Assembly (NCBI RefSeq): GCF_005144585.1
Contig: NZ_SSMQ01000008.1
Span: forward strand, 1-64,000
From: Polyangium fumosum
GTDB taxonomy: Bacteria > Myxococcota_A > Polyangia > Polyangiales > Polyangiaceae
Direction of reading: 5' to 3'
DNA length: 64,000 nucleotides
Positions 45,645-54,100 of this stretch are shown piece by piece. The position numbers and the translations under genes are program-made. The notes under the pieces were generated by a model. It ran no database searches, was not told where the DNA came from, and saw only the letters and a program-made list of their open reading frames with translations. Position 1 is the first letter of the stretch. Every line of letters begins with the position of its first letter.

Positions 45645-46278
45645 GGTGGAACCTCGTGAGCTCGTCGAGCAATTGGTGAATCTCTTTCGCGGAGGCGTCG
45701 CGCGGGGCGTACGTGGTGACGCCCTTCCCCACGGCGATCGCCTCCTGGTACGCCACACGAAACCCGAGCTCGGTGCCGAGGACCGGCAGGCCCGAGGTCT
45801 CGAGCGCGGTGCGCGCGCTCTTGGCGAGCGCCGTGCGGCCTTGCTTGCGCGTGATCAGCACGCAGCCGGCGAGTTTGTCCCGCAGCGCGCGCGCCTCCTG
45901 GAACACCTCGATCGCGGCCGTCAGCGCCCAGGCATCCGCCGCGGTCGGGCCGCAGGGGAAGACGGCGACGTCCGCGACCATGAGCGCCGATCGGGAGATC
46001 TCTCCGTGGCGCGGCGGGCAGTCGATGATCGTCAGGTCATACGCGTGCGAGACGCTGTCGAGCTGGCCGGGGCGATGCATCTGCGCGCCCATGGCCACGA
46101 TCGTCGGCGCCTTGTGCCCCGCTTCGCTCGCGACCTCGCCCCACGTGCGCGTTGTGCCTTGTGGATCGGCGTCCACGAGGAGCACGCGCTGCCCCCGCGC
46201 GAGCGCCGCCACGGCGAGGCTCACCGCCGTGGTGCTCTTGCCGATCCCACCCTTCTGTCCGGTGAGCGCGATGATCAT
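45595..46278 (-). CDS. ParA/Soj-family ATPase
   Basis: MIIALTGQKGGIGKSTTAVS contains the deviant Walker A motif with the signature lysine; LLVDADPQG and IIDCPPRHGE follow. At 227 residues it has no N-terminal helix-turn-helix, the small ParA type of chromosome, carboxysome or cluster positioning systems. It overlaps the RHH-like partner gene by 50 bp. Nothing plasmid-like is nearby, so a cargo-positioning role in the chromosome is as likely as partition. The ATG follows a run of G residues as ribosome binding site. Confidence 0.88.
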   Translation of the reverse strand: MIIALTGQKGGIGKSTTAVSLAVAALARGQRVLLVDADPQGTTRTWGEVASEAGHKAPTIVAMGAQMHRPGQLDSVSHAYDLTIIDCPPRHGEISRSALMVADVAVFPCGPTAADAWALTAAIEVFQEARALRDKLAGCVLITRKQGRTALAKSARTALETSGLPVLGTELGFRVAYQEAIAVGKGVTTYAPRDASAKEIHQLLDELTRFHHGQEASRGFAPQAAVA

Positions 46279-46702
46279 GAAGCCCCCCCTACCGGAAGCG
46301 ACGCCGCCGGGCCCAATTTTTGGTGACGCACCTCGGACGCGCCGCGCCATGCCGGACGGGCGTACGCGCACGCGGACGCGGGTCGACCTCGGGGTGGAGA
46401 TGCGAGGGACGACCACGAAGGGCACGCTGGCGGCGGTAGGGCACAAAACGCGGCGACGGTAAAGGGACATCGGCGCCACAGCCCGGACGTCCAGCAACGT
46501 CCGGGCTCTGCGCGATACACGCGCCACGATTGCGCCGACCACCGTTCCCCACGAATCGCGCCGATCGCCGATCGCTGCATGAATACGGGCGTCGATAGGT
46601 CGAGACCACGCGACGTCGCCGTCCGAATGACCGATAGCGCCGCGCCGAGGAACGGGACAAACATCTCTTGACCCCCGGAAAAACCCCCGGTAAGGCCGGA
46701 GG
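46279..46702. other. Non-coding region with a perfect 11-bp inverted repeat
   Basis: No frame shows coding character. AGCCCGGACGT (46480-46490) and ACGTCCGGGCT (46497-46507) form a perfect hairpin with a 6-base loop, about 200 bp upstream of the ParA start. It has no U-tract and may be a binding site, for instance for the RHH protein, or a terminator for nothing visible. Confidence 0.45.
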
Positions 46703-47389
46703 ATGCGGGTTTGTCGACGTCTGGCCTTGGGCGCAGGAGGAGCCGTCTTTCTCGGGGCCCTCGCTTCCTCCGCCGCGAACACAACCCCCAGCGCCCCTCC
46801 CCGACCCACCTCGCCACCGGCCCCCTCCTCATCCTCATCCACCCCGCGGGGCCTCAAGTCGTTCGCCATCGCCGCTGGCCCGCTCGCGCAGATCGGCGGC
46901 CCTGTCCCCAGCCTCTACCACGCGGGGGGCATGCTGAACCTGAGCATCCGGAGCCCGTTGTGGCTGTGGGACGTCGGCACCACGTTCGCCGTGGCCGTGG
47001 TCCCCGAGGAACGCTTCCGCGCGCCGATGCGTGGATACGACGTCTCCATCTTCACGCACATCGGCGTCCGACCCTGGGCGTTTTTCGGGGTCTTTGCCGG
47101 CGCGCGGGTCGGCGACTGGTACGGCTGGAACGAGACGCCGAGTGGCCCCCTGGAGTCCAAGGGGGCGACCGGGGCGGGGCTCCTCGGCGCCGAGTTTTTC
47201 TGGCGGTTCGCGCCCAAGCTCGCTTTTCGTGTGCTCGCCGAAGGGGGGTACACCTTCGCCAAACCCACGCTCCGCGTGGACGCGAGGTTCGACCAGATCT
47301 GGGGCCCGCCTTTTCCTGTGTTCGGCGTCCTCTCGGTGCAGATCATTTACGACATCATGCAATATGATGTGAAGGAACCCCTGGAATGA
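46703..47389 (+). CDS. Secreted outer-membrane barrel-like protein
   Basis: MRVCRRLALGAGGAVFLGAL gives a signal peptide, followed by a Pro/Ser-rich linker. The body alternates hydrophobic and polar residues in beta strands (LWDVGTTFAVAVVPEE, VGVRPWAFFGVFAGARVG, KLAFRVLAEGGYTF) as in outer-membrane barrels, though the last residue is Glu and not aromatic. Its stop overlaps the start of the Cys-rich lipoprotein gene as ATGA. This order (barrel, then LWVGP lipoprotein) repeats the one at 36785-39237. Confidence 0.7.
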   Translation: MRVCRRLALGAGGAVFLGALASSAANTTPSAPPRPTSPPAPSSSSSTPRGLKSFAIAAGPLAQIGGPVPSLYHAGGMLNLSIRSPLWLWDVGTTFAVAVVPEERFRAPMRGYDVSIFTHIGVRPWAFFGVFAGARVGDWYGWNETPSGPLESKGATGAGLLGAEFFWRFAPKLAFRVLAEGGYTFAKPTLRVDARFDQIWGPPFPVFGVLSVQIIYDIMQYDVKEPLE

Positions 47390-48063
47390 AGACGTTACGG
47401 TTTGCCCTCGTGTTGCTCTCGATGTCGACGTTCGTCCTTGGTTGCGAGGAGGAAACCGAGGACGTCGTTTACTCCTGCGACAACCCGGACATCGGCCACT
47501 TCGATTCCAAGGGAAAACCCGACCCGTGCCATCTGGAGGAGAAGGGGAAGCCGCAGTCCCTTTGCATGGGGGGCTGCGAGGAGATTTCGCTTTCGTTCGA
47601 GCAGACGATCGTCGCTTTGTGGGTGGGCCCCGAGGGCAAGGAGCCGGCATGCCCGAAGCAGGCGCCCAAGGCGGTCTTCAACGGGTATGCAGGGCTCACG
47701 GCGCCTCCGACATGCGCGCCGTGCCGATGCTCCGAGCCCTCGTGCACCTTGCCTTCGGTGCGCGCGACGGCGGGGGACGCGTGTGGCGGGAGTGTCGTCG
47801 GCGCGGTCGAGCCGCCGTCGTCGTGGGAAGGCGGGTGCCTCGCGGGCCCGCCGCTCGGGCCTGGGGCGTTCAGCTCGGTGCACGTCGGCGCCGTGGGCAC
47901 GGCGGGCTGCGAGGTCGTCGAGGATCCCCTGCCGACACCGCAGTTTGCCACGGCATGGCCGGCCCAGTGGGCGGTGGCGGCGCGCGGCGAGGCGATCGGC
48001 GAGGCGGTCGCCACGGATGCGAGCGTCTTTTGCTGCGAGCCGCTCGTGGCTCCGCGGGAGTAG
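47386..48063 (+). CDS. Cys-rich lipoprotein with LWVGP domain (second copy)
   Basis: MKTLRFALVLLSMSTFVLGC is a lipoprotein signal. The 225-residue body has about 16 cysteines and the order ALWVGP, YAGLTAPPTCAPCRC and WEGGC, shared with the larger lipoprotein at 36785-38005. It ends FCCEPLVAPRE, matching the FCCRSP end of the paralogue. Translation is coupled to the barrel-like gene in front. The 21-bp repeat array begins 12 bp after its stop. Confidence 0.8.
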   Translation: MKTLRFALVLLSMSTFVLGCEEETEDVVYSCDNPDIGHFDSKGKPDPCHLEEKGKPQSLCMGGCEEISLSFEQTIVALWVGPEGKEPACPKQAPKAVFNGYAGLTAPPTCAPCRCSEPSCTLPSVRATAGDACGGSVVGAVEPPSSWEGGCLAGPPLGPGAFSSVHVGAVGTAGCEVVEDPLPTPQFATAWPAQWAVAARGEAIGEAVATDASVFCCEPLVAPRE

Positions 48064-48075
48064 ACCTCGTACGAG

Positions 48076-48393
48076 AGGTCCAAGGACCTCCGACCAGAGG
48101 TCGGCGACCTCCTACGCAAGGTCGGCGACCTCCGACCAGAGTTTGGCGACCTCCTACGCAAGGTCGGCGACCTCCTACGCAAGGTCGGCGACCTCCGACC
48201 AGAGGTCCAACGACCTCCGACCAGAGGTTGGCGACCTCCGACCAGAGGTCCAACGACCTCCGACCAGAGGTTGGCGACCTCCTACGCAAGGTCGGCGACC
48301 TCCGACCAGAGGTTGGCGACCTCCGACCAGAGGTCGGCGACCTCCGACCAGAGGTCGGCGACCTCCTCCACAAGGTCGGCGATCTCCTCGAAG
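48076..48393. repeat. 21-bp tandem repeat array, 15 units
   Basis: Fifteen units of 21 bp (three of 22 bp) follow one another without spacers. The core is AGGTCGGCGACCTCC followed by either GACCAG or TACGCA. Each unit holds the near-palindrome GGTCGGCGACC, and neighbouring units allow GACCTC/GAGGTC pairing, so both DNA and RNA can fold. 21 bp equals two helical turns, which would set every site on the same face of the helix. It lies between the convergent lipoprotein and DMT transporter genes. Direct units without spacers exclude a CRISPR array. Confidence 0.92.
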
Positions 48394-48545
48394 CGGGAGT
48401 CGGTCCCCCCTACACGAGTCGCTCAAGCGCGGGCATTCACGCACTCGGATCGTACGATGCGCTGCGCGGAGCGGCCGCGTGGATGGGGATCGGCGATCTC
48501 GCGGATCGCACCGTCGGCGGCACTGGAACGAGCGACCGCGCCACA

Positions 48546-49592
48546 TCAGCCCGCAGGCCGCGCCGTGGACGCGGGCCCTGCACGCCGCCGCGCGGTCAAC
48601 GTCGGCCAAGCCAGCACCACGATCGCCGAAAGCACGAGCCCAGCCCCCGCGACCTCGCTCATCGGCGTGGCCTGGCCGAGCCCGAGGAGCGCGAGCGTGG
48701 CCGAGGCGAGCACCCCGGCGAGCACGCTCGACGCGCGGTTCACCGGCACGCAAAACGCATTTTCGCGCCCATCGAGCAGAATGAGCGCGCCGAAGACACC
48801 CGTGCCCTGCGAGAGCAAGCCAATGGCGATCGCCGGCAGCAGCGCGCCCGTCCCCCCGAGCGAAAGGAACCCGGCCCGCAGCTCTTCGAGCGCCGCGCCC
48901 TTTCCGATCACCGCGCCCACCACCAGCAAAAACACCACCACCGGCGTCGCGACCATTTGCTCTTCGACGAAATATCGATACGTGTCGCGCGGGTCCTCCG
49001 ATTTCGCCAGATGGCTCATGAAGCGCAGCCGCACGAAATAACTGGCGAGGTACGCGGCGACGTCGACCGAGGCCACCCACGTCATGTCGTACCTCGCCCC
49101 ATCGGCGAGCGTCACGGCGAGCGAGGCGAGGCTGAGCCCGAGCGCGATCCACGAGACCATGCGGACGCGGCGCCCGCTCCCCGCGTCGACGAACGGCGCG
49201 AGGACGAGCACGCCGCCGCGCATGAGGAGCATCATGAGGACGATCGATACGCCGTCGAAGGTGTACGCGAGCGTGGTCGTCGCGATGATGACCGCCGTGG
49301 CCACGCCCGAAAGGAAGGTCCAGCGCGTGGGGACGGGGATCACGCGGCCGAGCACGGTGCGATGCGTCGCGTACCGAAAGAGGCCACGCCACGAGAGGAA
49401 GACGAGCATGCCCACGAGCGAGGCGATCGTGGTGACGGGCAAGAGTTCGAAGCCCGAGACGGCGCGCGTCATGCCGGCGATCCGGCCCTGCGACGCGAGC
49501 TTGGTGAGCGCGCTGTAGGGCCAATAGCAGGCGAAATAGCCGAACGCGTAGAGCCAGATCCGGGCGTCGTGGGCGGGGCGGGCGTCGGTCAC
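48546..49592 (-). CDS. DMT/EamA-type membrane transporter
   Basis: This 348-residue protein has about ten hydrophobic helices and no soluble domain; the two halves are roughly similar, as in the drug/metabolite transporter (DMT/EamA) superfamily. Charged residues lie in short loops. Substrate unknown. The GTG at 49592 is the start; the C-terminus is Arg/Ala-rich. The gene is divergent from the SLC13-type transporter, with 86 bp between starts. Confidence 0.75.
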   Translation of the reverse strand: MTDARPAHDARIWLYAFGYFACYWPYSALTKLASQGRIAGMTRAVSGFELLPVTTIASLVGMLVFLSWRGLFRYATHRTVLGRVIPVPTRWTFLSGVATAVIIATTTLAYTFDGVSIVLMMLLMRGGVLVLAPFVDAGSGRRVRMVSWIALGLSLASLAVTLADGARYDMTWVASVDVAAYLASYFVRLRFMSHLAKSEDPRDTYRYFVEEQMVATPVVVFLLVVGAVIGKGAALEELRAGFLSLGGTGALLPAIAIGLLSQGTGVFGALILLDGRENAFCVPVNRASSVLAGVLASATLALLGLGQATPMSEVAGAGLVLSAIVVLAWPTLTARRRAGPASTARPAG

Positions 49593-49678
49593 GAGGGCGA
49601 GAGAATGCGCTGATTCTCACGCTGCGCAAAGGGCAACGGCGCGTGCGTCGAGGCCGACCCTCGGGCTATAAGCAGGCC

Positions 49679-51106
49679 ATGTCGCCTGAGCCGGCGAAGG
49701 AATCGAGCCTCGCGCCCCTCGTGTTGCGGCTCGATCCGCGCGCGATCCTCGGAGTCACCCTGGCGGTCGTCGCGGCCTTCGTGACGCACCGCGGCTGGCT
49801 CTGCGTGTCGCTCGGGCTCACGCGGCCGGCCGAGATCACGCTCGGGATCGTCACGGTCGCGGCCACGCTCTGGCTCACCGAGGCCGTGCCGCTCTTCGTC
49901 ACGAGCCTCGTCATCCTCGCGCTCGAGCTCGTCTGGCTCTCGCCCGCCCTCGACCCCGCGCACCATGGCCCGACGCTCTTCCTGAACGCGTTTTTCTCGG
50001 ACGTGACGCTCCTCTTCCTCGGCGGCTTCGTGCTCAGCGTCGCCATCGAGCGCACCCAGCTCGACCGGCGCATTTCGCGCGCGCTGCTCCGCCGCGCAGG
50101 CACGTCCCCGCAACGCGTGCTGCTCGCCATGATGATCGCGACGAGCGTGATCGGCGTGTGGATGAGCAACACGGCCGCGTGCGCGCTGATGCTCGGCCCA
50201 GCGGCGTCGATGCTCGCGCGGGTCCCGCCGGGCGACGGGTTCCGCAAGGCGCTCCTGCTCGGCATCGCGTTCTCGGCGAACCTCGGCGGCCTCGCCACGC
50301 CGATCAGCTCACCGCCCAACGCGATCGTGATCCGGTACCTCGGCGCCGAGGCGCCGAGCTTCGCGGTGTGGATGGCGCTCGCCGTGCCGCTGCAGGTGGT
50401 GCTGCAGCTCGTCCTGCTCGTTTACCTCGGGCGTCGTTACCCGAGCGGCGTGAAGGCGATCACGCTCGACGACGAGCCGCCCCTTCCGTTCGGACGTCCG
50501 CAGGCGCTCGTGCTCGGCGTGTTCGTGTTGACGGTGGCGGGCTGGATCTTCGGCGGCGCGCTCTCGATCAGCTCGGGCACGGTCGCGCTCCTGCCGGTCG
50601 TGGTCTTCTTCGGCACGCACCTCCTGCGCGCGCCGGACCTGCGCGCCCTGCCGTGGGACGTGATCCTCCTGATCGGCGGCGGGCTCGCGCTCGGCGCGGC
50701 CGTCGAGCAATCGGGGCTCGCCGCGTGGGCGACACAAAGGCTCCCGACCACGGGGCTGCCGCCCTTCGTCGTGATGGGCGTCGTGGCGGTCTTCGCGGTG
50801 GTGGTCTCGTCGGTCATGAGCAACACGGCCGCGGTCAACCTGCTCGCGCCCGTGGTGGTCGGGCTCGAAGGCGTGCCCTCCGCGCCCCTGCTGCTCGTCG
50901 CGGCGTTCGCGTGCACGCTCTCGATGCCGCTGCCGGTGAGCACGCCGCCGAACGCGATGGCGTACGGGTTCAGCGTGGACCCTGCCGGGCGGGGCGAGTT
51001 CACGGCGCGGGATATGATCGTCCCGGGTACGTTCCTCACGATCGTCGGCCTCGGGGCGCTGGCCGCGTTCACGAAGCTCTGGTTTCCGCGGTTTTTGGTG
51101 TTCTGA
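49679..51106 (+). CDS. SLC13/DASS-family sodium-coupled anion transporter
   Basis: This 475-residue protein (ATG 49679, MSPEPAKESSLAPLV) has about 11 membrane helices and the two sodium-site motifs of the DASS family, WMSNTAACALML and VMSNTAAVNLLAP, each followed by a conserved S-x-P-P-N-A (SSPPNAIV and STPPNAMAY). Members carry dicarboxylates, citrate or sulfate with sodium; the substrate cannot be decided here. The in-frame ATG at 49643 would add 12 residues. It ends 6 bp from the convergent gene. Confidence 0.9.
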   Translation: MSPEPAKESSLAPLVLRLDPRAILGVTLAVVAAFVTHRGWLCVSLGLTRPAEITLGIVTVAATLWLTEAVPLFVTSLVILALELVWLSPALDPAHHGPTLFLNAFFSDVTLLFLGGFVLSVAIERTQLDRRISRALLRRAGTSPQRVLLAMMIATSVIGVWMSNTAACALMLGPAASMLARVPPGDGFRKALLLGIAFSANLGGLATPISSPPNAIVIRYLGAEAPSFAVWMALAVPLQVVLQLVLLVYLGRRYPSGVKAITLDDEPPLPFGRPQALVLGVFVLTVAGWIFGGALSISSGTVALLPVVVFFGTHLLRAPDLRALPWDVILLIGGGLALGAAVEQSGLAAWATQRLPTTGLPPFVVMGVVAVFAVVVSSVMSNTAAVNLLAPVVVGLEGVPSAPLLLVAAFACTLSMPLPVSTPPNAMAYGFSVDPAGRGEFTARDMIVPGTFLTIVGLGALAAFTKLWFPRFLVF

Positions 51107-51112
51107 CGCGAC

Positions 51113-54100
51113 CTAGCCGCGCTTCCGCGCCCCCATCGCAAACGCGATCCCCGCCTGCAAGCTCCCCTTCGTCACGATCCCCTGAAGCTCCGCCGAGCTT
51201 CCCACGAGCGACCGCGCCACGTCCGCGCGCACGCCCGTCAGGATCGCCTGCGTCCCGAGCAGCTTCAGCGCCGCCGCCGTTCGGACGAGCGCCTCCGCGA
51301 TGTAGATGTCGCCGCCCTTCACGCCCGTCACGTCCAGGATCACCGCGCGCGCGCTCCGCTCTGACGCGCCGCGCAGCGCCGCGCCCATCACCTCTTCCGA
51401 GCGCGCCCGGTCCATCGCCCCGATGAGCGGCATCACCACCACGTCGTCCGTGATCGGGATGATCGGCGTCGACAGCTCCGCCAGGCGCTCGCGCTGCACC
51501 TCGATGATGTGCGCTTGCAGCGACTCGCGCTCGAGCTCCGCGAGCATGCGTTGTTCGAGCTCGACCCGGAGCTGCTCCGCCGTCTCGTTCGACTCCCGCG
51601 TCCGCCGCGCGACCTCCTCTTCGAGGCCCTCGTTCGTGCGCAGCAGCTCCTCCGTCACGCGCTGCACCTCCGTGTAGAGCAACGCGCTCTCCACCGCGGC
51701 GGCCGCTTGCGAGGCCAGGAAGTCCACCAGCACGAGCCGCGCCGGCACGAACGCCTCCGTCGCGAGCGCGTGCTCCAGGTAGATGATCCCCACGAGCCGG
51801 CCCTTGTGCAGCATCGGCGTGCACAGGATCGAGCGCGGCGCGCGCGCCACCATGTACCGATCCTTCGCGAAGCGACGATCCGAGCGCGCGTCGCCGAGCA
51901 AGAGCGGCTCGCGCGTGCGCCGCACGTACTCCACCACCGAGAGCGGCAGCTCCTCCGTCTCCTCCGCGAGCACGCTCGGGCCCGCCGTCAGCCGCTCCGG
52001 ATCCACGACCATCGTCGCCTCGACCCAGAGGCGGCCGCCCCGCTCGATGAGCAGCATCCCCCGGTCCGCGCCCGCGCTCTCGATCACCGCGCGCACGACG
52101 CGCAAGAGCACACGTTCGAGGAGGATCTCGCCCGCGATCGCCTGCGCCGCGCGGATCACCGTGGCCGTGTCGAGCGTCGCGAACGAACGCTCGCCGGGGC
52201 TCGAGTTCGCCGGCATGTCCCAGGGCGGCGTCTCGTTCTCCCAGAGGTCCTCGTACCGCGCCGCGATGTTCTCCACCTTCGCGCGCGCGCCCCAGCGCAG
52301 GTAGGCCTTGCGCGCGTCGAGCACGTAGGCGCGCGCGAGGCGCTTTCGGCCCCGGTGGATGTGATGCACGGCCGCGCGCTCGCTCGCGAGCGCCTCGTCC
52401 TTGATCAAGCCGTGCTCGCACGCGCCCGAGATCGCGGTCTCGAAGAGGTCGATCGCCTCGGCGTCGAGCCCCTCCGCGCGCGCGCGCTCCGCGCGGACGA
52501 GGTCGAGCCGGTGCTGGTACGTCTCGGGGCAGCTCCGGGCGAGGGCGACGAGCTCGGCCTCGCGCCGATCGAGGTCCGCCCTCCGGCGCGCCTGATCCGC
52601 AGGCGTGCCCGCGTGGAGCAGCGCCGCCGCGACGAGCGCGCCGTGGAAGTGGACCTCCGTCGCGAAGTACTGCGCGATGACCGTGGGCAAAAGCGCCTCG
52701 GCCTCCGCGGCCGCCTTCTCCGCGAGCTCGAGGTCGTGGAAGAGCAGGCCGAGCTCGAGCCGCGCCGCGTGGTAGCGGCACGCGATGAACTGGAGCTTCT
52801 TCTCGACCAGCGAGGCGACGAACGACACCTCGTCGAACTCGCGATCCGAGAGCGAGATCCGACCCCGCGTCCGGCCGCGCAGGCAACGGATGAGCTGGTA
52901 GGTGATCCGCAGGTACGCCTCCGACGCCGCGTCCCGCGTCTTCTGCATCAGCGTGAGGAAGCCCTCGGCCTCCTGCTCGACGACGGCGAGGTCCTCGCCG
53001 ATCCCGAGCCGCACGATCGTCGTCGAGAAACACGCATACGACAGGAACGAGAAGTCGCCCGTCGCGAGCCCTTCGCGTTGCGCGCGTTCGAGGAAGGGCA
53101 GGCACGCCGCGAGCGGGCGGCGGAACGGGTGCAGCGTCACGCCGTGGTTCAGGTAGACCTTGCAGGCGATGTTCGGGCTCGGCAGCCGGTCGTGCAGGCG
53201 CAACGCGATCTCGCCCATCCGGTACGCCTCTTCGTACCGCCGCTGCGCGACGAGGCTCATGCCGTACGCGGAGAAGCCGTACGCCGAGAGCTCCGTCGGC
53301 CCCCACGCGAGCGTCGCGCGCACCATCCGCGCGCACACGAAAAACATGAGCGACGGCGAGGAGCCGTACGCCGCCGACACGAGGTGCATCCACGTGCGCA
53401 AGGTCGCGCGCTTCCGCGCGTCGTCGAGCGGCGGGGCCGAGGTGATCGAATCGATCGAGCGGGCTTCGAGCTCGACCACGAGCTCGGCTTGTTCCTTCGC
53501 GAGCGCCGCTTCGAGCTCCGCCTCGTCCGGCAGCGCCTCGCCGAGCAGCGCGAGGGCCTCGCGGCCCACGCGCACCGCGTCCACGAACCTGCCCTGCGTC
53601 ACGTAGAGCACCACCAAGAGGTCGTGCACGCCCGCGCGATCGAGGGCCGAGTTCGCATGCGAGAGGAGGAGCGCGAAGAGCTGCTCGGCCTCGTGGAACT
53701 GGCCCGTCAGGTAGGCGCACGCCGCGCGGTCCCGCGTGAGCGCGAACGTGAGGAACGTTTGCTCCTCCCAGCCGCGCTCGCCGAGCAGCTCCATGCCCGT
53801 CGCGAGGTAGCCGATCGCCGCCTCGTACGCGGCCGCGCCCTTCGCCTGTTGCCCGCCGTCGAGCGCGAGCCGCGCGACCTCCAGCCGCTCGGCCGGATCG
53901 TTCATCACCGCGATGCCGCGGCTCATGTGCAAGAGCAGCTCGAAGAGCCCTTCGCCCTCCATGCCGATCTCGTCGCGCAGCCGCCGCCCGATCGCGAGGT
54001 GCAGCGCGGGCACCTCCTCCGGGCGCAAGAGCGAGTAGGCCGCCTGCTGCACCTTGTCGTGCGAGAACCGGAACGCGCGCGGCGCGATCGGACGGGGCGG

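Noticed and set aside
48076-48393. CRISPR array
   Set aside because: Units follow directly without unique spacers, are only 21 bp and vary in sequence; no cas genes are near.
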